A DNA stretch of 64,000 nt from the NCBI RefSeq assembly GCF_000515395.1, contig NZ_KI911782.1:310001-374000 (forward strand). Direction: 5' to 3'. The first letter of the stretch is position 1; each line of letters opens with the position of its first letter. This DNA is from Jiangella gansuensis DSM 44835. GTDB lineage: Bacteria; Actinomycetota; Actinomycetes; Jiangellales; Jiangellaceae. Both the position numbers and the translations under genes were made by a program. The notes under the pieces were generated by a model that searched no databases, had not been told where the DNA came from, and saw only the letters and a program-made list of their open reading frames with translations. Positions 1 to 8,329 of the stretch are shown in pieces.

Positions 1-1
1 G

Positions 2-352
2 CTCGCCGACGGGTTGCGGGTGAGCCCGGCCGCCATCTCCGGTGCGGTGCGCACTCTGGTCCAGGCGGGGTTGCTGGCTCGTGAACGCGAACCCGGCTCG
101 CGCGCTGACAACTACCGCATCTACGACGACGACGTCTGGTCGCACATCATCATGCAGCGCGAGCCCTTGCTGCGCCGCTACTCCGAGGTGCTGTCCGACG
201 GCATCGGCACGCTCGGCGACGCCCCGGGCTCGCGGCGGCTGGCCGAGACCCTGGCGTACATCGACTTCATGCGCGCTGAGCTGCCGGGCATCATGAAACG
301 CTGGCGCGAGCGTCTGGCGGAGCTTCGCGAGGAGCGCTCAGAGGTCGAGTAG
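2..352 (+). CDS. MarR/GbsR-type transcriptional regulator, 5'-truncated
   Basis: This is the C-terminal part of a winged-helix DNA-binding regulator; the gene enters from the left edge, reading in frame from base 2 with no clear start inside the window. The first visible residues (LADGLRVSPAAISGAVRTL) look like the recognition helix of a MarR-type helix-turn-helix, followed by a wing (LLAREREPGSR) and a helical C-terminus rich in Arg and Glu. It converges on the 2-oxoacid dehydrogenase operon and overlaps the E2 stop by 15 bases. Its target is not visible; such genes usually control an adjacent drug exporter, which would lie outside the window to the left. Family is fairly sure; ligand and targets are unknown. 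Confidence 0.75.
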   Translation, partial: LADGLRVSPAAISGAVRTLVQAGLLAREREPGSRADNYRIYDDDVWSHIIMQREPLLRRYSEVLSDGIGTLGDAPGSRRLAETLAYIDFMRAELPGIMKRWRERLAELREERSEVE

Positions 353-1561
353 CAGTCCGAGCGGAGACTCCACCCGGTCCGCGACCCAGCGCAGGAACCC
401 GCCGGCCACGCCACCGTCGCAGACGCGGTGGTCGAACGTCAGCGACAGCTGGGTCACCTTGCGGACGGCGAGCTCGCCGTCCACCACCCACGGCTTGTCG
501 ACGATGCGCCCGACACCCAGCAGCGCCGCCTCCGGATGATTGATGATCGGCGTGGAACCGTCGACGCCGAAGACGCCGTAGTTGTTCAGCGTGAAGGTGC
601 CGCCGGTGAGCTGCTCCGGCGTGAGCCCGCCGTCGCGCGCCAGCGCGGTCAGGGCAGCAAGCTCGCTCGCCAGTTGCGTGGTCGTCATGCGCTCGGCGCC
701 GCGGACCACGGGGACGACGAGCCCCCGGTCCGTCTGGGCCGCGAAGCCGAGGCCGACGCCGTCGTGCCGAACGACCACGAGGTCGTCGCCGTCGTGCTCG
801 ACCGAGGCGTTGAGCTCCGGATACTTCCCCAGGCCGGCTACGACGACGCGCCCGAGCAGCGCCAGCAGCCCGATCGGCCGGTCCGGCGCCGCCGCGCGCA
901 GGGCCTCGCGTGCCTCCACGAGGGCCGTGGCGTCGACGTCCACCCAGGTGGTGGCGTCGGGGATCTCCCGCCGGCTGCGGGCCAGCCGGTCGGCGACGGT
1001 GCGGCGCACGCCGCGTAGCGGCTCGCGTCGACCGGACGCTGACGACGGCATCGGGCTCGGCGCCGGAACCTCCGCCGCTTCCACGTCGCGGCGGAGGATC
1101 ACCCCCGCCGGGCCGGTGCCGGACAGGAGTCGCACGTCGACGCCGCGGTCGCGGGCCAGTCGGCGCACCACCGGCGACAGCACCCGCGGCGCCGTACCCG
1201 CCCGCGCCTTCCGGCCCCGCGAGCGCCGCCGCAGCGTTGCCTGGCCGGTGCCGTACCCCACCAGCACCGCGCCGGACGTCGTCGTCGCCGGCTCCGCACC
1301 GGCGGGCGCGACGGTGACCAGCGGCGCGCCGACGGCAACCAGCTCACCCGGCGCCGCGTGCACCTTCGTCACCCGGCCGGCGTGCGGGCAGGGCACCTCG
1401 ACCGTGGCCTTGGCGGTCTCGACGTCCACCACGACGTCGTCGACGGCCACCTCGTCGCCCTCAGCCACCCGCCAGGTGACGATCTCCGCCTCCGTCAAAC
1501 CTTCACCGAGGTCGGGCAGGCGGAACGTGCGCTCCTCGCCCGGGATCGCGTAGTCGGTCAT
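338..1561 (-). CDS. bkdC: 2-oxoacid dehydrogenase E2 (lipoamide acyltransferase)
   Basis: This 407-residue protein is the E2 core of a 2-oxoacid dehydrogenase complex and moves the acyl group from lipoamide to CoA. An N-terminal lipoyl domain carries the lipoyl lysine in VETAKATVEV (K51). An E3-binding domain follows (around VLSPVVRRLARDRGVDV), then an Ala/Pro-rich linker and the catalytic domain ending with the HxxxDG motif (DHRVCDGG). The ATG at 1561 gives the lipoyl domain its normal N-terminus and overlaps the E1beta stop in an ATGA arrangement, so translation is probably coupled. No E3 gene is adjacent, so E3 is probably shared. Branched-chain 2-oxoacids are the inferred substrates because of the AsnC-type neighbour; pyruvate cannot be excluded. 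Confidence 0.9.
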   Translation of the reverse strand: MTDYAIPGEERTFRLPDLGEGLTEAEIVTWRVAEGDEVAVDDVVVDVETAKATVEVPCPHAGRVTKVHAAPGELVAVGAPLVTVAPAGAEPATTTSGAVLVGYGTGQATLRRRSRGRKARAGTAPRVLSPVVRRLARDRGVDVRLLSGTGPAGVILRRDVEAAEVPAPSPMPSSASGRREPLRGVRRTVADRLARSRREIPDATTWVDVDATALVEAREALRAAAPDRPIGLLALLGRVVVAGLGKYPELNASVEHDGDDLVVVRHDGVGLGFAAQTDRGLVVPVVRGAERMTTTQLASELAALTALARDGGLTPEQLTGGTFTLNNYGVFGVDGSTPIINHPEAALLGVGRIVDKPWVVDGELAVRKVTQLSLTFDHRVCDGGVAGGFLRWVADRVESPLGLLLDL

Positions 1562-2571
1562 GCTGATCCCGCCGTCAGGAAGCGCGGGTCGGGCGCGTCG
1601 TCCCACTGCAGGCGGTCGACGGTGTCCAGCACGCGGTCGACGCCGGGCAGGTGGTACCTCTCGAGCACCGGCGGCGGGTAGGGGATGTCCCAGCCGGTCA
1701 CGCGCAGCACCGGCGCCCACAGGGAGTGGAAGCAGCGCTCCTGCACCCGGGCCGCGATCTCCGCGGAGACGCTGGCGAAGCCCGCCGCCTCGGCCACCAC
1801 CACGCACCGTCCGGTCTTGCGCACCGACGCCGCCACGGTGTCGTCGTCGAACGGGACCAGTGTGCGCAGGTCGACCACCTCGAGCTCGCGGCCGCCGTCG
1901 TCCACCGCGGCGGCCGCCGCCTCCAGTGCCACCGGAACCGTCGGGCCGTACGCGAGCAGGGTCGCGTCGGCGCCCTCACGCCGCACCTCGGCCGTGCCGA
2001 ACGGCGCCGTACGCACCGGCAGCGCCGTCTCGTCCTTGCTCCAGTAGAGCTTCTTGGCCTCCATGAACACGACCGGGTCCGGGTCGGCGATCGCCTCGCG
2101 CAGCAGCGAGTAGGCATCGGCGACGGTGGCCGGCGTGACCACCTTCAGCCCGGGCGTCTGCACGTAGTACGCCTCGGACGAGTCGGAGTGGTGCTCCACA
2201 CCGCCGATGCCGCCGGCGTAGGGCACGCGGATCACCATCGGCAGCCCGACCGCTCCGCGGGTGCGGTTGCGCATCTTGGCGACGTGCGAGGCGAGCTGCT
2301 CGAACGCGGGATACGCGAACGCGTCGAACTGCATCTCGACCACCGGCCGGAAGCCGTTCATGGCCATCCCGATGGCGAGCCCGACGATGCCGCTCTCCGC
2401 CAGCGGCGTGTCGAAGCACCGCTGCTCGCCGAACTCGGCGGTCAACCCGTCGGTGACCCGGAAGACGCCGCCGAGCGCGCCGACGTCCTCACCGAAGACG
2501 ACGACGGAGTCGTCCTCGCGCAGCGCGTCGCGCAACGCCGCGTTGAGTGCCTTGCCCATGGTCAGCGTCAT
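1558..2571 (-). CDS. bkdB: 2-oxoacid dehydrogenase E1 beta subunit
   Basis: This 337-residue protein is the beta chain of the thiamine-diphosphate E1 component that decarboxylates the 2-oxoacid. It begins with the family pattern MTLTMGKALNAALRDAL, followed by VFGEDVGALGGVFRVTDGL and the DTPLAESGIVGLAIGMA stretch of the transketolase-like pyrimidine-binding domain. The C-terminal transketolase domain holds EVVDLRTLVPFD. Length is normal. The ATG at 2571 is preferred to an upstream start at 2607 because it matches the family N-terminus and overlaps the E1alpha stop by 4 bases. It is the middle gene of a tightly coupled operon. Confidence 0.92.
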   Translation of the reverse strand: MTLTMGKALNAALRDALREDDSVVVFGEDVGALGGVFRVTDGLTAEFGEQRCFDTPLAESGIVGLAIGMAMNGFRPVVEMQFDAFAYPAFEQLASHVAKMRNRTRGAVGLPMVIRVPYAGGIGGVEHHSDSSEAYYVQTPGLKVVTPATVADAYSLLREAIADPDPVVFMEAKKLYWSKDETALPVRTAPFGTAEVRREGADATLLAYGPTVPVALEAAAAAVDDGGRELEVVDLRTLVPFDDDTVAASVRKTGRCVVVAEAAGFASVSAEIAARVQERCFHSLWAPVLRVTGWDIPYPPPVLERYHLPGVDRVLDTVDRLQWDDAPDPRFLTAGSA

Positions 2572-3707
2572 CGCGCCTCCCCGGCGTCGAGCTCCTCCGC
2601 CAGCCACCGTGCCTGTTCGCGCAGCTGCGGTGTCGGCTCGGCATAGACGTGGGCGAACAGGTCGGCGGGGTCACCAGTGGGCTCAGCGGCCAGCCGGGTC
2701 CGCACGTCCGCGGCGAACGCCTCGCCGGCCTCGCGGGCCGCGGTGACGTCGTCGTCGGTGAGGTCGCCGCCGGCCCGCAGGTGCGCTTCGAGCCGGGCGA
2801 TCGGGTCACGGCGCTTCCACGCCTCCACCTCGTCGTGGCCGCGGTAGCGGGCGTCGTCGTCGGCGTTGGTGTGCGGCTCGACGCGGTACGTGTGCGCCTC
2901 GACCAGGACCGGGCCGCCGCCCGCCCGGGCGGACTCCACCGCGTCGATGAGCACCGCCATCACGGCGACCGGGTCGTTGCCGTCGACCCGCTCGCCGCGC
3001 ACGCCGTACCCGACGCCCTTGTGCGCCAGCGACGGTGCCGCCGTCTGGCGCGACAGCGGCACCGAGATCGCGAAGCCGTTGTTCTGCACCAGGAACACGA
3101 CCGGGGCGTGGAAGACCGCGGCGAAGTTCATCGCCTCGTGGAAGTCGCCCTCGCTGGTGCCGCCGTCGCCGACCACCGCGAGTGCGACGGTGTCCTCACC
3201 GCGCCGCGTGGCCGCGTAGGCCAAGCCGACCGCGTGCGGCGCGTGCGTTGCCAGCGGCGTGCACTGCGGCGCGGTGCGCGTGGCGATGGGGTCGTAGCCG
3301 CAGTGCCAGCTGCCACGCAGCAGCGTGAGCGCCTCGACGGGGTCGATGCCGCGGCTGACCAGCGCCATCGTGTCGCGGTAGGTGGGGAACAGCCAGTCGG
3401 TGTCGCGCAGGGCGAGGACGGCGCCGATCTCGCACGCCTCCTGGCCGCGGCTGGACGGGTAGACGGCCAGCCGGCCCTGCTTCGTCAGCGCGGTGGCCTG
3501 CGCGTCGAACCGGCGGCCGACCACCATGGCCCGGTACGCCCGGCGCAGTAGCTCCGTGGGCGGCCGCTGGTAGCGACCGTGCGCGTCGCCGGGCGCGGCG
3601 CCGCCGTCGTCGTTCAGAAACCGGATCGGCTCGGACGCGGGCAGCAGCGCGGTGGGGTCGTCGGGCGGCACCGCCGTGGGCATCCGGTGCTCGGCTTGCG
3701 TGGTCAT
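2568..3707 (-). CDS. bkdA: 2-oxoacid dehydrogenase E1 alpha subunit
   Basis: This 379-residue protein is the alpha chain of the E1 decarboxylase and the first gene of the three-gene operon. The thiamine-diphosphate signature runs from GDGGTSEGDFHEAMNFA to VFLVQNN (GDG...NN). The substrate-channel region SRGQEACEIGAVLAL is also typical. The N-terminal 30 residues are poorly conserved and Pro-rich. It is transcribed away from the Lrp/AsnC gene across a 107-base shared control region, which points to control by that regulator. Branched-chain keto acid dehydrogenase is favoured over acetoin or pyruvate dehydrogenase from this context, but substrate choice is inference. Confidence 0.92.
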   Translation of the reverse strand: MTTQAEHRMPTAVPPDDPTALLPASEPIRFLNDDGGAAPGDAHGRYQRPPTELLRRAYRAMVVGRRFDAQATALTKQGRLAVYPSSRGQEACEIGAVLALRDTDWLFPTYRDTMALVSRGIDPVEALTLLRGSWHCGYDPIATRTAPQCTPLATHAPHAVGLAYAATRRGEDTVALAVVGDGGTSEGDFHEAMNFAAVFHAPVVFLVQNNGFAISVPLSRQTAAPSLAHKGVGYGVRGERVDGNDPVAVMAVLIDAVESARAGGGPVLVEAHTYRVEPHTNADDDARYRGHDEVEAWKRRDPIARLEAHLRAGGDLTDDDVTAAREAGEAFAADVRTRLAAEPTGDPADLFAHVYAEPTPQLREQARWLAEELDAGEAR

Positions 3708-3735
3708 GGCTCACTCCATCCGCCGCGGACGCTCT

Positions 3736-3784
3736 ATCTGCAGATGGTGCTCTGCGTGAGATGATTTCGCCACAACCGGCGAAA
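3736..3784. promoter_or_regulatory. Divergent bkd / Lrp control region with two palindromes
   Basis: Between the divergent E1alpha and Lrp/AsnC starts lie a 10-base palindrome ATCTGCAGAT (3736-3745) and an inverted repeat TTTCGCC ... GGCGAAA (3765-3771 and 3778-3784, 6-base spacer). Lrp/AsnC proteins bind short dyads in such regions, so these are candidate operators for autoregulation and control of the dehydrogenase operon. Binding is inference. Confidence 0.45.
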
Positions 3785-3814
3785 ATCGGCGATGGACAGC
3801 GAGGTTGAGCGGCT

Positions 3815-4327
3815 ATGAGCGACCAAACGTCTCAACGTGAGCCGGGTCACACCTGGAATACCGGCCAATCGTCTGCCCGCGAGCTCGACGACGTCGACCG
3901 GCGCATTCTCGCCGAGCTGGTCGAGCACGGCCGGCTGTCCATCCGTTCGCTGGCCGAGCGGGTGCACGTGTCGCGGGCCAACGCCTACGCGCGGGTCGAC
4001 CGGCTGCTCGCCGACGGCGTCATCACCGGGTTCGCCGCACAGGTGAACCCGGAGCGAGCCGGCCTCGCCACCAGTGCCTACGTGCTGCTCTCCATCCAGC
4101 AGAACACCTGGCGCGAGGTGTCCGCCGCTCTCGGGTCGCTGCCGTACGTCGAGCACTTCGCACTGGTCGGCGGCGACTTCGACGTGCTCGCCCTGGTGCG
4201 CGCGCCCAACAACAGCGAGCTTCGTCACGTCGTCCTCGAACACATCCAGGACGTCCCCGGTGTGCTCAGCACCCGCACCTGGCTGGTCTTCGACGAGCAC
4301 CTCGGCCAGGGCTCCCGGTGGGCCTGA
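3815..4327 (+). CDS. Lrp/AsnC family transcriptional regulator
   Basis: This 170-residue regulator starts with about 25 variable residues, then an AsnC-type helix-turn-helix: LDDVDRRILAELVEHGRLSI opens the domain and LAERVHVSRANAYARVDRL is the DNA-reading part. The C-terminal half is the RAM (ligand-sensing) fold, with SIQQNTWREVSAALGSLPYV and GGDFDVLALVRAPN. Proteins of this family sense amino acids or keto acids and bind as octamers. Divergence from the bkd genes suggests a BkdR-like role in branched-chain amino acid breakdown. Family certain; ligand inferred. Confidence 0.92.
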   Translation: MSDQTSQREPGHTWNTGQSSARELDDVDRRILAELVEHGRLSIRSLAERVHVSRANAYARVDRLLADGVITGFAAQVNPERAGLATSAYVLLSIQQNTWREVSAALGSLPYVEHFALVGGDFDVLALVRAPNNSELRHVVLEHIQDVPGVLSTRTWLVFDEHLGQGSRWA

Positions 4328-4433
4328 CGGCTCGCCTCATGGACCTCTTAGCGACGTCTTAAGCCCTTCTCATCCGGCCCGTGGAGAGTCACTGGCAGCG
4401 GTCACCATCAGCTGCCGATCCCGGGGAGGGCTT

Positions 4434-5624
4434 GTGCCGAAACAGCCGCCGCGACATCTACCATCTCGCCGCGCCGTGCTCACGGCCGGCGGTCTCGCTG
4501 CCGGATCGATCGTGGCGGCCCCGACCGCGGCGGCCGCCGCTTCGGGCGGCCGGATCCCTCGAGACCTGCGACCCGGCGGGCGGTTCGACCGGTACCTCGG
4601 CGACCTCGCCGAACGGGACCAGTTCTCCGGCGTGGTGTTGCTGGCGCACCGGGACCGTCCGGTGCTGGAGCGGGCGTACGGCCTGGCAAACCGAGCCCGG
4701 CGAGTGCCGAATCATGCAGGTACGCGGTTCAACGTCGCCTCGGTGACGAAGAGCCTGACCGGCATCGCCGTGATGCAGCTTGTCGAGCGCGGCGACCTCG
4801 GCCTGGACGCGCCGGTCGGTTCCTACCTGGACGGCTTCCCACCGTACATCGCCGACGTCGTCACCGTCCACCAGCTGCTCACCCACACGGGCGGGATGGG
4901 CGGGTACAGCCGGACGGACCGGTTCCGCGAGGGCCTGGCGGCTTGGGCCAGCGAGGCCGAAGTGATGGCGGGCATCCTGGACATCATTCGCGATGCCCCG
5001 CTGGAGGCCGTCCCCGGGACCGAACACATCTACAGCGACTCCGGATACGCGGTGCTCGGGGCGATCGTGGCCGCCGTCGCGGGCGGGCCCTCCTACTACG
5101 ACGAGGTCCGCGAGCACGTCATGGCCGCCTCGAGGATGACACGATCGGGCTTCTTCTCCGAGCCGGAAGTCCTGGCGGCCGACGACATCGCCCATCCACA
5201 CACCACAGATCCGGAGTCCGGCTTGCGGATCGACTTCACCACCAGCGAGTTCTTCGGGTTCGTCGGCGGCCCGGCCGACGGCGCCTACTGCACGGCCGCC
5301 GACCTGCTGCGGTTCGCCGCCGCCCTCCGTGACGGCGATCTGCTCAGCTCGGCGTTCACCTCGCTGACGACGTCCGCCAAGGTGCCGGTACCTCCGGCGA
5401 AGGCGCCGCCGGCCTGGGCGGACCACCAGTTCTACGGCTACGGCTTCCGGGTGGCGATCGCCGGTGGACAGCTGCTGTTCGGCCACTCGGGCACCGGTGC
5501 CGGCAACCGCGCCAACATCGACATCTTCCCCGACCTGAACTGGGTCACCGTGACGCTCAGCAACTACGCCGAGCCCATCACCGACATCGTGCGGCTGCAG
5601 CGGCAGCTCGTCACCCGGCAGTAG
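4434..5624 (+). CDS. TAT-exported beta-lactamase-family serine hydrolase
   Basis: This 396-residue secreted enzyme has the penicillin-binding/beta-lactamase fold of class C enzymes and D-alanyl-D-alanine carboxypeptidases. A twin-arginine signal lies at the start (SRRAVLTAGGLAAGS followed by an Ala-rich cleavage region). Catalytic motifs are in order: SVTK (S103-K106, SxxK), YSD at 200-202 in the YxN position, and HSG at 351 in the KTG position. The GTG at 4434 follows GGGGAGGG with good spacing; earlier in-frame starts would place the signal far inside. A nearby downstream gene on the same strand encodes another TAT-exported hydrolase. Substrate unknown: esterase, peptidase or DD-peptidase are all possible. 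Asp instead of Asn in the second motif argues against a true class C beta-lactamase. Confidence 0.88.
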   Translation: MPKQPPRHLPSRRAVLTAGGLAAGSIVAAPTAAAAASGGRIPRDLRPGGRFDRYLGDLAERDQFSGVVLLAHRDRPVLERAYGLANRARRVPNHAGTRFNVASVTKSLTGIAVMQLVERGDLGLDAPVGSYLDGFPPYIADVVTVHQLLTHTGGMGGYSRTDRFREGLAAWASEAEVMAGILDIIRDAPLEAVPGTEHIYSDSGYAVLGAIVAAVAGGPSYYDEVREHVMAASRMTRSGFFSEPEVLAADDIAHPHTTDPESGLRIDFTTSEFFGFVGGPADGAYCTAADLLRFAAALRDGDLLSSAFTSLTTSAKVPVPPAKAPPAWADHQFYGYGFRVAIAGGQLLFGHSGTGAGNRANIDIFPDLNWVTVTLSNYAEPITDIVRLQRQLVTRQ

Positions 5625-5655
5625 CCGGATCCCTCCCCGCAACCGAAGGAGAACC

Positions 5656-6978
5656 ATGCCCGATCACCTGCCGAAGCCCGTCCGGCCGAGCCGCCGGTCC
5701 GTCCTCGCCGCGCTCGGCGCCGCCCCGCTGGGCGCGGCTGCGCTGGCGGCCGCGGCCCCGCTGGCGGCACATGCCGAGCCGAACGGCGGTGCAGCGGCGG
5801 CGTCGGCCGATCCGGACGAACTGTTCGCGTCCGGGCGGTTCGCCGCTGCTGACGCCGGGTACCGGCGCATCTTGGTCCGGCAGCCGGACCACGCCCACGC
5901 ACTCGCCCAGCGCGGCTACATCGCGCTGCTGTCGAACGACTTCGAGGACGCCGAACGGTTCCTCAGCCGGGCGATCGAAGTGGCGCCGGACGACGTCGCA
6001 TCGAAGGCGCGGCTGGCCGACTGTCACGTCCGCCAGGGGAAGGCCGAGGCCGCCGTACCGCTGCTGCTCGCGTCCGGCCAGCAGGCCAAGGCCGCCCAGT
6101 ACGCCGCGATGGTCGGTCACCGGCCGTTCGAACCCCATGGCGAACCTGTCGACCGGCTGCCGCTGCTGCACCTGGACCCGCTGCCGGTCCTGGAAGCCAG
6201 CTGCAACGGACACCGAGCACGGTACTTCTTCGACACCGGGGCGACGGTCGTGATCGGCGCGGCTACCGCCCTCGCCGCAGGCGTCGAGGCGTTGGCGTCG
6301 GAGGACCTGCAGCAGGGTGGCAAACCACACAGGTTCAACTACGGCGTGGCCGACTCGTTCGCGCTCGGCGGCCTGGAACTTCGCCATGTGCCGGTCATGT
6401 GGACCGAGAGCCCCACGGCGATGCCGCCGGTGCCCGACGCGGACGAGCAACCCACGGGCGTCATCGGGACGACCCTGATCTCTCACCTGCTCGCCACCCT
6501 CGACTACGGACGGCGTGAGATGGTCGTGCGCCGGCCGACGGCCCAGCAACGCCGGGCGTTCAGGGCCGAGTCCGCGCGTGCCCGCGCGTCCGTCATGCCC
6601 TTCTGGATGGCACCCGACCACTTCCTGTTCGCGCCGGCGACCGTCGAGGGCCACGGCCCGCGGGTGTGCAGCATCGACACCGGCGGCCCGGGCATCGGCC
6701 TCGTGGTCACCGAGGCGGATGCCGAGATGCTCGGGCTCGAGGTCGACTACGACGACGAGCAGCACTTCTTCGGTAAACCCGTCTACCCGTTCACCGGTGC
6801 GAGCGTCAGGATGGGGAAGATTCGCCGCGACGTGCCCGGAATCGCCGGGGACCTGAACTACTCGCTGGCACGCGGCGGGTTCCGGTCGCTCGGCAACGTC
6901 TCGCACGAGTTCTTCCGGCCGCTCGCGTTCACCTTCGACTTCGTCGACATGCGGCTGTCGCTGGCGCGGACGACGTGA
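5656..6978 (+). CDS. TAT-exported TPR plus retropepsin-like aspartyl protease
   Basis: This 440-residue protein begins with a twin-arginine signal (PSRRSVLAALGAAPLGAAAL, cleavage near AAHAEP). Residues about 52-140 form tetratricopeptide-like helices (LFASGRFAAADAGYRR; SNDFEDAERFLSRAIEVAPD). Two aspartyl-protease motifs follow: FFDTGA (D193) and CSIDTGG (D341), as in retropepsin-like folds, so one chain could supply both catalytic aspartates. The ATG at 5656 has GAAGGAG just upstream, and the gene lies 31 bases after the serine hydrolase, so the two are probably co-transcribed. No processing target is visible. Family assignment is by motif; protease activity is inferred. An alternative is a non-catalytic ligand-binding version of the fold. 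Confidence 0.8.
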   Translation: MPDHLPKPVRPSRRSVLAALGAAPLGAAALAAAAPLAAHAEPNGGAAAASADPDELFASGRFAAADAGYRRILVRQPDHAHALAQRGYIALLSNDFEDAERFLSRAIEVAPDDVASKARLADCHVRQGKAEAAVPLLLASGQQAKAAQYAAMVGHRPFEPHGEPVDRLPLLHLDPLPVLEASCNGHRARYFFDTGATVVIGAATALAAGVEALASEDLQQGGKPHRFNYGVADSFALGGLELRHVPVMWTESPTAMPPVPDADEQPTGVIGTTLISHLLATLDYGRREMVVRRPTAQQRRAFRAESARARASVMPFWMAPDHFLFAPATVEGHGPRVCSIDTGGPGIGLVVTEADAEMLGLEVDYDDEQHFFGKPVYPFTGASVRMGKIRRDVPGIAGDLNYSLARGGFRSLGNVSHEFFRPLAFTFDFVDMRLSLARTT

Positions 6979-7021
6979 GGCGCGCTGCCGGCCCGCCATC
7001 CCGCCAAGTAGGCTCCCGCTC

Positions 7022-7180
7022 ATGGCGAAATGGGAGTACGCGACGGCGCCGGTCCTGGTGCACGCGACGAAGCAGATCCTGGACAACTGGGGCGAGGACG
7101 GCTGGGAGCTGGTCCAGATCGTGCCCGGGATGAATCCCGAGAACGTGGTGGCCTACTTCAAACGGGAGAAGCCCGAGTGA
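7022..7180 (+). CDS. DUF4177-type small protein
   Basis: This is a 52-residue protein rich in Trp ([37 protein letters not shown]). The WEY ... GWELV ... YFKR pattern is typical of DUF4177 proteins, which have no assigned function. In M. tuberculosis a similar small gene (Rv3678A) also precedes the RidA-like gene. Its stop overlaps the following GTG by four bases, so the pair is translationally coupled. Short length explains why it is easily missed. Confidence 0.82.
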   Translation: MAKWEYATAPVLVHATKQILDNWGEDGWELVQIVPGMNPENVVAYFKREKPE

Positions 7181-7635
7181 CGCCGGAGGAGCGGCTGACC
7201 GCACTGGGGCTCACCCTCCCGGAGGTGGCGAAGCCGGTCGCGGTGTACATCCCCGCCGTTCGTACCGGCTCGTACGTCTTCACCTCCGGGCAGTTGCCGC
7301 TGCGCGACGGCGCCCTGCTCCACAACGGCGTGCTGGGCGCGGACGTCACCCCGGACCAGGGGTACGAGGCCGCCCGCCAGTGCGCGCTGAACGCGCTGGC
7401 CGCCATCCGGGCCGACGTGGGCGACCTGTCGGCCGTCACCCGGGTCGTGAAGGTGCTCGGCTTCGTCGCCTCGGCTCCGGATTTCACCGGTCAGCCGCAG
7501 GTGGTCAACGGCGCCAGCGAACTGCTCGGCGACGTCTTCGGCGACGCCGGCCAGCACGCCCGCAGCGCGGTCGGTGTCAGCGTGCTGCCGCTCGGTGCGC
7601 CGGTCGAGGTCGAGCTGATCGTCGAGGTCGGCTAG
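7177..7635 (+). CDS. RidA family protein (reactive enamine/imine deaminase-like)
   Basis: This 152-residue protein has the YjgF/YER057c/UK114 fold. RidA proteins hydrolyse reactive enamine/imine intermediates made by PLP enzymes. Typical segments are [46 protein letters not shown] and the end [12 protein letters not shown]. The GTG at 7177 overlaps the stop of the small upstream gene (GTGA). This member looks like the longer Rv3678c-type branch, in which the active-site Arg is not obvious, so deaminase activity is uncertain. It is the second gene of a four-gene operon leading to the Nudix and MBL genes. Confidence 0.87.
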   Translation: MTPEERLTALGLTLPEVAKPVAVYIPAVRTGSYVFTSGQLPLRDGALLHNGVLGADVTPDQGYEAARQCALNALAAIRADVGDLSAVTRVVKVLGFVASAPDFTGQPQVVNGASELLGDVFGDAGQHARSAVGVSVLPLGAPVEVELIVEVG

Positions 7636-7645
7636 GGGGCACCTC

Positions 7646-8329
7646 GTGGCGGCTGGACAGAGCCGGCGAGTGCTGCCGGAAGCCGTGGCACAGCGGGCCC
7701 GGGCGTTCGCCGCCGGCGGACTGCCGGTGGCCGACGCGCGGCCGGCCGCCACGGTGGCGCTGCTGCGCGACACCCCCGGCGGGCTCGAGGTGTACGTGCA
7801 CCGGCGACACACCGGCATGCCGTTCGCGGCGGGCATGCTGGCCTTTCCCGGCGGGCGGGTCGACCCGGTCGACATCGCAGATGGCGGCGACGGTTTCGTG
7901 CGCGCGGCCCTGCGCGAGCTGCACGAGGAGACCGGTGTGGTCCTCGAACCCGGCCAGCTGGTGCCGTGGGCGCACTGGATCACGCCGCGTTTCGAGGAAC
8001 GCCGTTACGACACCTGGTTCTACCTCGCCGGGCTCCCGTCCGGGCAGCAGCCGGCCGACGTGTCCGGCGAGGCCGACGAGGTCGGCTGGACCCGCCCGGC
8101 CGACGCGCTGGCCCGGGCCGACCGCGGCGAGGTGATCATGCTGCCGCCGACCCACGTGGTGCTGACGTCGCTGACCGGCTTCGCGACCGCGGCCGAGGCG
8201 CTGAGCGCCGGCGCCGGGCGCGTAGTCGAGACCATCACCCCGGGCTGGCTGGACGACGGCGAACAGGTCTGGGGCCTGCTGCCCGACGACGCCGACTACC
8301 CCGGTGACGATCACGGCGGTGCGGTGTGA
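7646..8329 (+). CDS. Nudix hydrolase (NUDT19-like)
   Basis: This 227-residue protein carries a Nudix fold that cleaves nucleoside-diphosphate-linked or CoA-type compounds using Mg2+. The Nudix box is split: GGRVDPVD, an acidic insert, then ALRELHEETGV with the REL-x-EE-TG metal-binding core. The loop makes the first half longer than the usual GX5EX7REUXEEXGU spacing, as seen in NUDT19/RP2-like enzymes. The start GTG at 7646 is 10 bases after the RidA stop with a G-rich Shine-Dalgarno. The stop overlaps the start of the MBL gene by four bases. Substrate unknown; CoA derivatives are a reasonable guess. Confidence 0.85.
   Translation: MAAGQSRRVLPEAVAQRARAFAAGGLPVADARPAATVALLRDTPGGLEVYVHRRHTGMPFAAGMLAFPGGRVDPVDIADGGDGFVRAALRELHEETGVVLEPGQLVPWAHWITPRFEERRYDTWFYLAGLPSGQQPADVSGEADEVGWTRPADALARADRGEVIMLPPTHVVLTSLTGFATAAEALSAGAGRVVETITPGWLDDGEQVWGLLPDDADYPGDDHGGAV

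Noticed and set aside
428-3551. Several plus-strand open frames across the bkd operon
   Set aside because: All are complements of well-supported E2, E1beta and E1alpha genes; high GC makes long antisense frames common.
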